DNA of 28,853 nucleotides from an uncultured Negativicutes bacterium (lineage in GTDB: Bacteria > Bacillota > Negativicutes > Acidaminococcales > Acidaminococcaceae), in contig CALAZX010000116.1 in NCBI GenBank assembly GCA_937926555.1, positions 1-28,853 on the forward strand. The letters are read 5' to 3'. Of the stretch, positions 15,565 through 24,363 are shown in pieces. Each line of letters starts with the position of its first letter. The stretch's first letter is position 1. The notes beneath the pieces were generated by a model. The model ran no database searches and was not told the DNA's origin. It saw nothing but the letters and a program-made list of their open reading frames with translations. A program made the position numbers and the translations under genes.

Positions 15565-17562
15565 ATGACCGACACTAGCAAAGAGAGCACCACGGAGAAG
15601 ATCCGGGTGCAGGAAAAGGCCAAACAGGCCGAGATTACGGAAGAGATCAATGAGGCTACCGTGGTGGCAGGACAATACGGTGCCAGCCAGATCCAGGTGC
15701 TGGAAGGGCTGGAAGCTGTACGGAAACGCCCGAGCATGTACATCGGCAGTATCTCCGGACGGGGACTGCACCATCTGGTATCGGAAGTGGTCGATAACAG
15801 TATTGACGAGGCGCTGGCAGGGTATTGTGATACCATCCAGGTAGTCATCCACAAAGACAACAGCATCAGTGTGACGGATAACGGCCGCGGTATCCCCGTG
15901 GACATGCACAAGACGGGCAAACCCGCGGTGGAGGTCGTAATGACCATCCTCCACGCCGGCGGCAAGTTCGGCGACGGCGGCTACAAGGTGTCCGGCGGTC
16001 TGCACGGCGTAGGTGTGTCCTGCGTCAACGCGCTGTCCGAGCACATGGAGGTGGAGGTGCGCCGGAACGGCACCTGCTACGGCATCGAGTTCAGCCGGGG
16101 CAAGACCTCCCGTCCCCTGTATGAGAAGGGACCGGCGGAGGACACCGGCACCAAGGTCCATTTCAAACCGGATACAACCATCTTCACGGAGACCATCTAT
16201 GACTACGATATCCTCCGTCTGCGCCTGCGGGAACTGGCGTTCCTGAACAAAGGCATCAAGATCATCCTCATGGATGAGCGCAGCGGCCGGGAGGAGACCT
16301 TCCATTTCGAAGGCGGCATCATCGAATTCGTGAAATACGTGGACGCCAACAAGACTCCCATCAACGAGGAGCCCATCTATGTGGAGGGCGTCCGGGAAGG
16401 AAATATCGTGGAAGTGGCGCTGCAGTACTGCGACAGCTACACCGAGAATATTTTCTCCTATGTCAACAACATCAACACCGAGGAGGGCGGTACCCATGTC
16501 AGCGGCTTCAAGCAGGCCCTGACCCGCTCCATCAATGATTATGCCCGGAAAGCCTCCATCCTGAAGGAGAACGAGGACAATCTTTCCGGTGACGACTGCC
16601 GTGAGGGCATCACCGCGGTCATCAGCATCAAGATCCACGAGCCCCAGTTCGAGGGACAGACCAAGACCAAGCTGGGCAACAGCGAGATCCGCGGCATCGT
16701 GGACAACCTTGTGACGGAACAGCTGGAGGAATTCTTCGAGGAGAACCCCTCCGAAGCCAAGAAAATCATCGAGAAGGCGATCCTCTCCGCCAGAGCCAGA
16801 GCCGCAGCCCGCAAGGCCCGCGACCTGACCCGGAGAAAGAACGTGCTGGAGAGCAGCAGCCTGCCGGGCAAACTGGCGGACTGCCAGAGCAAGAACGTGG
16901 AGGAGACCGAGATCTATCTGGTCGAGGGCGATTCCGCAGGCGGCAGCGCCAAACAGGGCCGCGACCGCCGTTTCCAGGCGATCCTGCCCCTGCGCGGCAA
17001 GATCCTCAACGTGGAGAAAGCCCGTCTGGACCGTATGCTGTCCAGCGAGGAGATCCGCAACATGATCACCGCTTTCGGCTGCGGTATCGGACCGGAGTTC
17101 GACCTGGAGAAGGCCCGCTACGGCAAAATCATCATCATGACGGATGCCGACGTGGACGGTGCCCACATCGCCACGCTGCTGCTGACCTTCTTCTACCGTT
17201 ACATGAAACCGCTGATCACCGAGGGCCGCGTCTATATCGCGCAGCCTCCCCTGTACCTGATCAAGAAAGGGCAGAAAGCCCATGGTTACGCTTACAGCGA
17301 CGACGAGCTGAAAGTCGCGCTGGACGCCATCGGCCGTGACAAGAACCTCAACATTCAGCGTTACAAAGGTCTTGGCGAAATGAACCCTGAACAGCTGTGG
17401 GAGACCACCATGGATCCCCAGCACCGCACCCTGCTGCAGATCAACCTGAACGACGCGGCGGAAGCGGACAGCATCTTCTCCATCCTGATGGGGGACAAGG
17501 TTGAGCCCCGCCGTCAGTTCATCGAGGAGAATGCGGACAAAGTGACGAACCTGGATCTGTAA
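15565..17562 (+). CDS. gyrB: DNA gyrase subunit B
   Basis: This is the ATPase subunit of gyrase, which introduces negative supercoils. The 665-residue protein has an unusually long polar N-terminal extension (about 30 residues) before the standard QIQVLEGLEAVRKRPSMYIG start. The GHKL ATP site has DNGRGIPVD and GLHGVGVSCVNALS. The Toprim domain has EGDSAGG (454-460) and DADVDGAHI (527-535), and the C-terminal part ends RYKGLGEMNPEQLWETTMDP and VEPRRQFIEENA. The ATG follows GGAGGGTAAG, one base after the remB stop. Confidence 0.98.
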   Translation: MTDTSKESTTEKIRVQEKAKQAEITEEINEATVVAGQYGASQIQVLEGLEAVRKRPSMYIGSISGRGLHHLVSEVVDNSIDEALAGYCDTIQVVIHKDNSISVTDNGRGIPVDMHKTGKPAVEVVMTILHAGGKFGDGGYKVSGGLHGVGVSCVNALSEHMEVEVRRNGTCYGIEFSRGKTSRPLYEKGPAEDTGTKVHFKPDTTIFTETIYDYDILRLRLRELAFLNKGIKIILMDERSGREETFHFEGGIIEFVKYVDANKTPINEEPIYVEGVREGNIVEVALQYCDSYTENIFSYVNNINTEEGGTHVSGFKQALTRSINDYARKASILKENEDNLSGDDCREGITAVISIKIHEPQFEGQTKTKLGNSEIRGIVDNLVTEQLEEFFEENPSEAKKIIEKAILSARARAAARKARDLTRRKNVLESSSLPGKLADCQSKNVEETEIYLVEGDSAGGSAKQGRDRRFQAILPLRGKILNVEKARLDRMLSSEEIRNMITAFGCGIGPEFDLEKARYGKIIIMTDADVDGAHIATLLLTFFYRYMKPLITEGRVYIAQPPLYLIKKGQKAHGYAYSDDELKVALDAIGRDKNLNIQRYKGLGEMNPEQLWETTMDPQHRTLLQINLNDAAEADSIFSILMGDKVEPRRQFIEENADKVTNLDL

Positions 17563-17577
17563 AAAGGATGGATCGGA

Positions 17578-17898
17578 ATGGCTAAATTCAAAATCAGAAA
17601 AAACCTGTCAGACGCGGACATGATGCGGAGCTTCTCGGAGGAGGAGACCTTCGAGACCGCCGTCCTCAGTGACGAGGGCGGGAAGAGACGGTTCCGCAGC
17701 CATGCCGCTATGAAGAAAGAGGCGGAGAAGCAGATCAACCTGCCGCCGGAAGCGCTGGACAAACTGAACCGGATGCTGCTGGAAGTGAGCATGGAATGGC
17801 TGCAGAGCAAACGGGGAGATGTGGACTGGAAAGTGACCCGGGAGGGCATGTCCATCACGCTGACTCCGGCTCCCGCACGGAAGAGAGGCGGCCAATGA
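17578..17898 (+). CDS. Small hypothetical protein between gyrB and thiN
   Basis: I do not recognise this 106-residue protein. It is basic at both ends (KFKIRKN at 4-10, ARKRGGQ at the C-terminus). It has a predicted helical middle (about 42-78, KKEAEKQINLPPEALDKLNRMLLEVSMEWL in pieces), then a short strand-like end. There is no signal peptide, membrane segment or Cys cluster. A GGAT-rich ribosome site precedes the ATG, 15 bases after gyrB. Its stop overlaps the thiN start as ATGA, so it is co-translated with thiN. Codon use resembles its neighbours, so it is likely real. Confidence 0.75.
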   Translation: MAKFKIRKNLSDADMMRSFSEEETFETAVLSDEGGKRRFRSHAAMKKEAEKQINLPPEALDKLNRMLLEVSMEWLQSKRGDVDWKVTREGMSITLTPAPARKRGGQ

Positions 17899-18623
17899 AG
17901 ACACTGCGTTTTCCCCAGGGCCGTCTGGAGATAAGAGACGACGCTCCTGTACAGGAGACTGCTTTTGTGGTGGCCGGCGGACGGAAACCCGCCACCGGCT
18001 GGCTGAAGCTGATGAAAGAGAGATTTACCGGCGGGACGGAGGTCTTCGCCGTGGATAGAGGCCTGGACTACTGCCTGGTGGCCGGCATCGAACCCACCCT
18101 CACATTGGGGGACGGTGACAGCTGCCTGCCCGAATACTGGCAGAAGGAGAAGGCGGCCGGCAATGTGGTCGCTTTCGACAGGGCCAAGGACAGGACCGAC
18201 CTGCAGCTGATGCTGGAGAGACTGCCGGAAGACCGCTTCTGGCTGTTCACCGGCGTCTTCGGCGGACGGCTGGACCACCTCTACAGCGTGATGCGTGCCC
18301 TGGAGCATGCGGCGCTGGAAGGGAAAAGGACCGTGGTCCTGGCGGACGAGCGGGAACTGGCTGTGCTGGTGCCCGCAGGCACTTCTGTGGAGTTCTATCC
18401 TCCCGAGGACGAGACTCCCGTGGCCATCTCCCTGCTGCCGGTGACGGACAGCAGCAAGGTGAGCCTGGAAGGGGTGCGCTGGCCGCTGGACGGCGCGGTG
18501 CTGACGAAAGAGAATCCCTACGCCATCAGCAATGAGATGAGCGAGGCGGAGCAGGAGGCAGAGATGCCCCATGTCTGCTTCCGCTGTCATGAAGGCATGA
18601 CGATTTTCTATATTGCTGGTTAA
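17895..18623 (+). CDS. thiN: Thiamine pyrophosphokinase (ThiN-like)
   Basis: This enzyme transfers pyrophosphate from ATP to thiamine to make the cofactor thiamine diphosphate. The 242-residue protein has the family's catalytic pattern: AVDRGLD (52-58), GDGDS (72-76, where the family usually has GDFDS), F94-D95 followed by KDRTD (98-102), and GGRLDH (123-128). The C-terminal part is more divergent. I start at ATG 17895, which overlaps the previous stop and follows an AGAGGCGG site; a longer frame reaching back to 17796 lies inside the preceding gene. Its place between gyrB and gyrA is not the usual one. Substrate assignment is from motifs only. Confidence 0.85.
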   Translation: MKTLRFPQGRLEIRDDAPVQETAFVVAGGRKPATGWLKLMKERFTGGTEVFAVDRGLDYCLVAGIEPTLTLGDGDSCLPEYWQKEKAAGNVVAFDRAKDRTDLQLMLERLPEDRFWLFTGVFGGRLDHLYSVMRALEHAALEGKRTVVLADERELAVLVPAGTSVEFYPPEDETPVAISLLPVTDSSKVSLEGVRWPLDGAVLTKENPYAISNEMSEAEQEAEMPHVCFRCHEGMTIFYIAG

Positions 18624-18642
18624 GTTTAGTTGAGGTGATAAA

Positions 18643-21207
18643 GTGGACGATATGAATAAAGATCAGGGAAAAGACATCAAGAACCCTGAAGAGACGGTCA
18701 ACGAAGAGGGGACCTTCCAGAACGGCGGCAAGATCCGCGAGGTGGATCTGACCCATGAGATGAAGAACTCCTATATCAACTACGCGATGAGTGTCATCGT
18801 GCAGCGTGCTCTTCCTGACGTGCGTGACGGTTTGAAACCGGTACATCGCCGCATCCTGTACGCCATGCAGGAAGCCGGCATGACCTCCGGCAGGGCGTAC
18901 AAGAAATCCGCCCGTATTGTCGGTGAAGTTTTAGGTAAGTACCATCCCCATGGCGACGTCTCCGTCTATGACGCCACCGTGCGCATGGCGCAGGATTTCA
19001 ACACCCGCTACCTGATGGTGGACGGACACGGCAACTTCGGCAGCATCGACGGCGACAGCCCGGCGGCAATGCGTTATACCGAGGTCCGTATGGGCAAGAT
19101 CGCCGAGTCCATGCTGGAGGACATCGAGAAGGAGACGGTTGATTTCGTCCCCAACTACGACGAATCCCTGCAGGAGCCTTCCGTGCTCCCGGCGAAAGTT
19201 CCGGCGCTGCTGATCAACGGCTCCTCCGGTATCGCTGTCGGCATGGCAACCAACATCCCGCCCCACAACCTGCGTGAGGTGGTGGACGGCATCACCATGC
19301 TGATCGACAATCCCGACGCGGAGATCGGCGAGCTGATGAGCGCCATCAAGGGCCCCGACTTCCCCACCGGCGGCATGATCCTGGGACGTGAAGGCATCAA
19401 CGAGGCCTACCGCACCGGCCGCGGCGTTGTCCGTGTACGGGCCAAGGCCGAGATCGAGCCCATGCCCAAGAACAAGAACCGCATCGTGGTGACGGAGATC
19501 CCCTACCAGGTGAATAAATCCCGCCTGCTGGAAAGCATCGCCCAGCTGGTGAAGGATGGCACCGTGGACGGCATCACCGACCTGCGTGACGAGTCCGACC
19601 GCAGCGGCATGCGCATCGTGGTGGAACTCCGCGCTGACGTGGTTCCCGACATCGTGCTGAACAAACTGTACAAACACACCCAGATGCAGAACTCCTTCGG
19701 CATCATCCAGCTGGCCCTGGTGGACGGCCGGCCGAAGATTCTGACCCTGAAAGAGATTCTGGAGCATTATATCAACCACCAGAAGGACGTCCTGGTCCGC
19801 CGGACCCGCTTCGACCTGGCAAAAGCCAAGGAACGGGCCCACATCTTGGAGGGCTTGAAGATCGCCCTGGACCATCTGGACGAGGTCATCAAGACCATCC
19901 GCAGCAGCGCCAACGGCGAGGAGGCGAAGACCGCCCTGATGGCCAACTTCGGCCTCAGCGACCGTCAGGCCCAGGCTATCCTGGACATGCGCCTGCAGCG
20001 CCTGACCGGACTGGAACGCAAGAAGATCGATGACGAGTACATGGATGTGCTGGGCACCATCGACTATCTGGAAAGCATCCTCTCCGACGACCAGAAGGTG
20101 CTGGACCTGATCAAAGAGGACCTGCAGGCGAAAGCCGCCAAATTCGGCGACGACCGCCGCACCGAGATCATCAACGACGACGGGGAGATGGACGATATCG
20201 ACCTGATCGCCGACGAGGAGATCGTGGTGACCCTGAGCAACCAGGGATATATCAAACGCCAGAGCCCGGAGAACTTCCGCAAGCAGAAACGCGGCGGCGT
20301 AGGCAAGATCGGCGGCAGCGGCAAGAAACAGGACGACTTCGCGGAGCACCTGTTCCTGGCCACCACCCATCATTACCTGATGTTCTTCACCAACAAGGGC
20401 CAGGTATACCAGCTGCGGGGCTACCAGGTTCCCGACGCGGGACGCACCGCCAAGGGCACCGCTATCGTCAACCTGCTGCAGCTGAGCCCCGGTGAGCGTA
20501 TCACCGCGGTTATCTCCACGGAGAAATTCGATGAGGACAAGTTCCTCTTCATGGCCACCAACAAGGGCATCGTGAAGAAGACCCGCCTGACGGACTTCGA
20601 AAGCGTCCGCAAGAGCGGTCTGAAGGCCATCGGTCTGGACGATGAGAAGGAAGAGCTGATCAGCGTCAAACTCACCGACGGCAACTCCAATATCATGATC
20701 GCCACCAAGTACGGCCAGGCCATCCACTTCAGCGAGAGCGACGTCCGCGACATGGGCCGTCCGGCTCACGGCGTGAAAGGCATCAGCCTGAACATGGATG
20801 ACGAGGTCGTTGCCATGGATACCGTGGACCTGGAAGGCAGCGAGGTTCTCACCGTGACGGAGAAGGGCTTCGGCAAACGTACCGGCATCGACCAGTACTC
20901 CCTGCAGACCCGTGGCGGCAAAGGCCGCATCAACTACAACCTGACCGAGAAGACCGGTCTGGTTGCAGGCATGTGCGTGGTGCACCCCGACGAGGAGCTG
21001 TACCTGATCACCGCCGCCGGCATCATCATCCACATGGATGTCCAGGGCATCTCCCAGATCGGCAGAAACACCCAGGGCGTGAAAGTGGTGGCGCTGAACG
21101 ATGACGACATCGTGACCGCTATCGCCGCTGTGGCTCCCGAGGACCAGGTTGTCTGCGAGAAAGAGGAGAAAAAGGCGGAGAAAGCTGAAGAGACCGACAA
21201 GAAATAA
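18643..21207 (+). CDS. gyrA: DNA gyrase subunit A
   Basis: This is the DNA-cleaving subunit of gyrase. The 854-residue protein has the winged-helix/breakage region, with catalytic Tyr145 in AMRYTE, and a C-terminal beta-pinwheel with a GyrA-box variant QTRGGKG near 757-763. It ends in an acidic, Lys/Glu-rich tail. In the quinolone-determining region the sequence reads HPHGDVSVYD: Val106 occupies the position of E. coli Ser83, and Asp110 matches Asp87. The GTG start at 18643 has a GAGGTG site; an ATG nine bases on is too far from it. It is followed by a long terminator at 21304-21370. Confidence 0.97.
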   Translation: MDDMNKDQGKDIKNPEETVNEEGTFQNGGKIREVDLTHEMKNSYINYAMSVIVQRALPDVRDGLKPVHRRILYAMQEAGMTSGRAYKKSARIVGEVLGKYHPHGDVSVYDATVRMAQDFNTRYLMVDGHGNFGSIDGDSPAAMRYTEVRMGKIAESMLEDIEKETVDFVPNYDESLQEPSVLPAKVPALLINGSSGIAVGMATNIPPHNLREVVDGITMLIDNPDAEIGELMSAIKGPDFPTGGMILGREGINEAYRTGRGVVRVRAKAEIEPMPKNKNRIVVTEIPYQVNKSRLLESIAQLVKDGTVDGITDLRDESDRSGMRIVVELRADVVPDIVLNKLYKHTQMQNSFGIIQLALVDGRPKILTLKEILEHYINHQKDVLVRRTRFDLAKAKERAHILEGLKIALDHLDEVIKTIRSSANGEEAKTALMANFGLSDRQAQAILDMRLQRLTGLERKKIDDEYMDVLGTIDYLESILSDDQKVLDLIKEDLQAKAAKFGDDRRTEIINDDGEMDDIDLIADEEIVVTLSNQGYIKRQSPENFRKQKRGGVGKIGGSGKKQDDFAEHLFLATTHHYLMFFTNKGQVYQLRGYQVPDAGRTAKGTAIVNLLQLSPGERITAVISTEKFDEDKFLFMATNKGIVKKTRLTDFESVRKSGLKAIGLDDEKEELISVKLTDGNSNIMIATKYGQAIHFSESDVRDMGRPAHGVKGISLNMDDEVVAMDTVDLEGSEVLTVTEKGFGKRTGIDQYSLQTRGGKGRINYNLTEKTGLVAGMCVVHPDEELYLITAAGIIIHMDVQGISQIGRNTQGVKVVALNDDDIVTAIAAVAPEDQVVCEKEEKKAEKAEETDKK

Positions 21208-21225
21208 GACGGTCCGGAGCAAGAA

Positions 21226-21302
21226 TAAAAACGGTCTGTCCGCTGACGGACGGATCAGAACAAACAAATAGGATGTGTGCGGGGACCGGCAGCGGTCCCT
21301 GT
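21226..21302 (+). other. Two hairpins between gyrA and its terminator
   Basis: TCTGTCCG/CGGACGGA (about 21230-21249) and GGGACCG/CGGTCCC (about 21279-21297) form compact stem-loops in the transcript just before the main terminator. No coding frame here is credible. They may simply be 3'-UTR structure, or part of an unannotated RNA. No confident promoter is seen. Confidence 0.4.
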
Positions 21303-21303
21303 G

Positions 21304-21370
21304 AAAAGGAGGATGGTTCTTCGACTTTGTCCCGCGGGACAGCGGGGAAGGACCGTCCTCTTTCTTTTTT
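21304..21370 (+). terminator. Long terminator after gyrA with nested hairpin
   Basis: GAGGATGGTTCTTC (21309-21322) pairs with GAAGGACCGTCCTC (21347-21360) over 14 bp with two G-U wobbles, and can be extended by three pairs. The loop itself holds the palindrome GTCCCGCGGGAC. A T-rich run (21361-21370) follows. It ends the dnaA-side operon that finishes with gyrA. Confidence 0.9.
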
Positions 21371-21538
21371 CCGGCGGAGCAATCCGGCAGTGTCCGGGAA
21401 ATCCGGCCGGAGCTCCTTGCGGGCTCCATGTATGACTGGAGCCGGAACCGGAAGAAAATTCATGGAATCCGGAAAAAACCGGGACATGTTCTGTCAAAGC
21501 AGTAATAAGTTACGGGACGTTTTTAGTCCCTTTGATTC

Positions 21539-21552
21539 AATTGGAGCCAATT
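21539..21552. promoter_or_regulatory. Palindromic operator-like site
   Basis: AATTGG-AG-CCAATT is a perfect inverted repeat with 6-base arms. It lies about 10 bases upstream of the best -35 for the following oxidoreductase operon. The position suits an activator or repressor site; no family can be named. Confidence 0.35.
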
Positions 21553-21561
21553 TTGAGAAAC

Positions 21562-21592
21562 TTGTTTCCAGTCGGGAAGAATATGTTAAAAT
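21562..21592 (+). promoter_or_regulatory. Possible promoter of the FAD oxidoreductase operon
   Basis: TAAAAT (21587-21592), preceded by TGT as an extended -10, lies about 38 bases upstream of the start codon. TTGTTT (21562-21567) at 19 bases is the nearest -35, a weak match. The region is AT-rich, in contrast to the GC-rich hairpins upstream. A small hairpin GGGAC/GTCCC (21514-21530) with a short T-run lies further upstream. Confidence 0.4.
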
Positions 21593-21629
21593 AGGCGTAT
21601 ATTCAAAATTCTTATAGGGAGTGGCAGAA

Positions 21630-23093
21630 GTGAAATTTTTCAGAGAAACAGATGTAGTCGTTATCGGCGGTGGCATTGTGGGTACCGCTATCCTGCGGGA
21701 ACTGTCCAAGTATGATCTGCGCTGTCTGCTGGTGGAGAAGGAGCCGGACCTGGCTATCGGCACCACCAAGGCCAACAGCGCGATCTGCCATGCCGGCTTC
21801 GACGCCCCCACCGGGAGCCTGAAAGCCTCCACCAATGTCCGGGGCAACGCCCTGTACCACGAGATCCAGGATGAGCTGGGTCTGGACATCAAATGGTGCG
21901 GCAGCCTGGTCGTGGCTACGGAAGAGGAGCAGGTGGCACAGCTGGAGGAGCTGCTGGAGCGCGGCAAAGCCAACGGCGTCCCCGGCCTGAAGATCCTCAG
22001 CCGTGAGGAGGTCCTGGAGCAGGAGAGCAACCTGACCAACGCTGTGGCAGCCCTGTGGGCACCCACCGCAGGCGTGATGTGGCCTTTCGGCTGCGCCCTG
22101 AAATTCGCCCAGTGCGCTGTGCAGAACGGCGCCCAGGTCATCCGTGACTGCGAGGTAACCGGCTTTGTGAAGGAGGATGGCGCCATCGACCTGGTGAACA
22201 CCACCAAGGGTGCCATCAAGACCCGTTTCGTCATCAACGCCGCCGGCGTCTACGCCGATGTGGTGGCCCGCATGGCCGGTGACGAGAGCTTCAGCATCCA
22301 TCCCCGCAAGGGCGAGTACATCCTGTTCGACAAGATGGCGGCCGCCGACCTGGTATGGGGCATCGTGTTCCCCTGCCCCACCAAGAAATCCAAGGGCATC
22401 CTGGTCTGCACCACCACCCATGGCAACACCTTCATCGGGCCCAACGCCCAGGATCTGGACGACGAGGGACGGGAGGACACCTCCGTCTCCACCCCCGGCA
22501 TGGACGAGATCATCGCCGGCGCCCGGAAACTGGTGCCGAACCTGCCCATGGGCGCAGCCATCACCCAGTTCTCCGGTCTCCGTGCCGTATCCGACACCGG
22601 TGACTTCGTGCTGGGTGCCTCTCCCGTGAAAGGCTTCTTCAACGCCGCAGGGACCCAGTCCCCCGGCCTCACCGCCGCTCCGGCCATCGCCGAAGTGCTG
22701 GTGGAAGCCATCGGCAAGGAGATGCATCTCACCCGCAAGACCAATTTCAAGGCCGCTCTCCCCCATAAGAAGGCCTTCAACAAGATGAGCCTCTCCGAGA
22801 AGACCGCGGTGGTGGCGGAGGACAGCCAGTATGGCCGTGTCATCTGCCGCTGCGAGACCGTGACGGAAGGCGAGATCGTGGACGCCATCCGCGAACCGGT
22901 GGGCGCCCGCACCCTGGACGGGGTGAAACGCCGCACCCGTGCCGGCATGGGCCGCTGTCAGGGCGGTTTCTGCGGTCCCCGTGTGACCCAGATCCTGGCA
23001 AGGGAGCTGCAGATCCCGGTACCGGAGGTACTGAAAGAACGGCAGGATTCCCACATGTATTATGAAAAGTTCGCACCGGAGGTAGATAAATAA
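21630..23093 (+). CDS. FAD-dependent oxidoreductase, anaerobic glycerol-3-phosphate dehydrogenase (GlpA)-like
   Basis: This flavoprotein of the DAO/GlpA family probably oxidises glycerol-3-phosphate or a 2-hydroxy acid. The N-terminal FAD loop GGGIVG (13-18) is clear, and the middle keeps NAAGVYAD and FSGLRAV. The C-terminal part has a BFD-like Cys motif, C406-R-C408 and C443-x4-C448 (CRCET, CQGGFC), expected to hold a [2Fe-2S] cluster. I start at GTG 21630 (487 residues), which is eight bases after GGGAG. The GTG at 21621 abuts that site. It overlaps the next gene by one base. With its two neighbours it forms a recurrent anaerobic trio (GlpA-like, FAD/NAD oxidoreductase, DUF1667). The substrate is not proven: no glycerol kinase or facilitator is nearby. 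Confidence 0.85.
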   Translation: MKFFRETDVVVIGGGIVGTAILRELSKYDLRCLLVEKEPDLAIGTTKANSAICHAGFDAPTGSLKASTNVRGNALYHEIQDELGLDIKWCGSLVVATEEEQVAQLEELLERGKANGVPGLKILSREEVLEQESNLTNAVAALWAPTAGVMWPFGCALKFAQCAVQNGAQVIRDCEVTGFVKEDGAIDLVNTTKGAIKTRFVINAAGVYADVVARMAGDESFSIHPRKGEYILFDKMAAADLVWGIVFPCPTKKSKGILVCTTTHGNTFIGPNAQDLDDEGREDTSVSTPGMDEIIAGARKLVPNLPMGAAITQFSGLRAVSDTGDFVLGASPVKGFFNAAGTQSPGLTAAPAIAEVLVEAIGKEMHLTRKTNFKAALPHKKAFNKMSLSEKTAVVAEDSQYGRVICRCETVTEGEIVDAIREPVGARTLDGVKRRTRAGMGRCQGGFCGPRVTQILARELQIPVPEVLKERQDSHMYYEKFAPEVDK

Positions 23094-24361
23094 TGATGGA
23101 GACATATGACGTTGTTATCGTAGGCGGTGGTCCCGGCGGATTATCCGCCGCCTTCAGTGCATGGCAGAACGGCGCAAAGAAGATCCTGGTCATCGAGCGT
23201 GACCGGGAGCTGGGCGGCATCCTGCAGCAGTGCATCCATAACGGTTTCGGCCTGCACCACTTCAAAGAGGAGCTCACCGGGCCCGGCTACGCCGCCCGTT
23301 GCATCGAGCTGGTGAAAGACAAGCCGGAGATCACCACCCTGGTGGACACCATGGTGCTGGAAGTCCGTCCGGACAAGACCGTGGTGGCCGTGAGCCCCGA
23401 GAAAGGTCTGTTCACTGTACAGGGCAAGACCGTCATCCTGACCATGGGCTGCCGTGAGCGTACCCGTGGCGCCATCCGCATCCCCGGCGAGCGTCCGGCA
23501 GGCGTGTTCACCGCCGGCGCCGCACAGCGCATGGTGAACATGGAGGGCTATCTGCCCGGCAAGAAGATCGTGATTCTGGGCAGCGGCGACATCGGCCTCA
23601 TCATGGCCCGCCGCATGTCCCTGGAAGGGTGCAAGGTCCAGGCTGTCCTGGAGATCTGTCCCTTCTCCAACGGACTGACCCGTAATATCGTCCAGTGCCT
23701 GGACGACTTCTCCATCCCCCTGTACCTGTCCCACACCATCGTGAAGATCAAGGGACGTGACAGAGTGGAAGGTGTCACCGTGGCCAAGGTGGACGACAAG
23801 ATGCGTCCCATCCCCGGCACCGAGTTCGACATCGACTGCGATACCCTGCTCCTCTCCGTGGGCCTGATCCCCGAGAACGAGCTGTCCACCATGCTGGGCG
23901 TGGAGCTGGCTCCCCTGACCAACGGTCCCAGAGTGGACCAGCACCGTCAGACCAACCTGCCCGGCGTCTATGCCGCAGGCAACGTGGTCCATGTCCACGA
24001 CCTGGTTGACTTCGTCTCCGACGAGGCGGAGATTGCCGGCAAGTTCGCCGCCCTGGAAGCCCAGGGCAAGCTGGACACCGACACCCGGACTGTGGAAGTG
24101 CGCGCCGTCAACGGCGTCCGCACCTGCGTTCCCCAGGTCCTCCATCTGCCGGAAGCCAACGAGAGCTTCCGTCTGTTCATGCGCGTAGGCGCCCCGGCCC
24201 GCAAAGTCACCCTGGAAGTGAAGTGCGGCGATGAGGTTGTCCTGTCCCGCATGCTGCCCGTGGTGAAACCCAGCGAGATGATCGCGCTGGACATCCCGGC
24301 GGAGAAAGCGGCCCTCATGCATGACGAGATCACCGTGGGCCTGAAAGTGAAGGAGGACTGA
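23093..24361 (+). CDS. NAD(P)/FAD-dependent oxidoreductase, second subunit of the trio
   Basis: This is a 422-residue pyridine-nucleotide-disulfide-type flavoprotein. It has the FAD loop GGGPGG near 10-15, a Cys-containing turn GCRERTRGAIRIPGERP near 119-135, a second Rossmann loop GSGDIG (about 161-166) and the FAD-binding end GVYAAGNVVHVHDLVDFVSDE (in pieces). It is related to the NAD(P)/FAD subunits found with GlpA-like proteins. It likely passes electrons between the GlpA-like subunit and a nicotinamide or another carrier (inference). Its ATG overlaps the preceding stop in TAATG; a second ATG follows directly. GGAGG lies about 10 bases upstream. Confidence 0.85.
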   Translation: MMETYDVVIVGGGPGGLSAAFSAWQNGAKKILVIERDRELGGILQQCIHNGFGLHHFKEELTGPGYAARCIELVKDKPEITTLVDTMVLEVRPDKTVVAVSPEKGLFTVQGKTVILTMGCRERTRGAIRIPGERPAGVFTAGAAQRMVNMEGYLPGKKIVILGSGDIGLIMARRMSLEGCKVQAVLEICPFSNGLTRNIVQCLDDFSIPLYLSHTIVKIKGRDRVEGVTVAKVDDKMRPIPGTEFDIDCDTLLLSVGLIPENELSTMLGVELAPLTNGPRVDQHRQTNLPGVYAAGNVVHVHDLVDFVSDEAEIAGKFAALEAQGKLDTDTRTVEVRAVNGVRTCVPQVLHLPEANESFRLFMRVGAPARKVTLEVKCGDEVVLSRMLPVVKPSEMIALDIPAEKAALMHDEITVGLKVKED

Positions 24362-24363
24362 AC

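Noticed and set aside
15565..15660. Alternative later gyrB start that would remove the N-terminal extension
   Set aside because: The ATG at 15565 has the best ribosome site, and no later Met lies before the conserved region.
21273..21617. Open frame of 114 residues after gyrA
   Set aside because: It runs through a strong terminator and several hairpins, has low-complexity composition and no recognisable domain.
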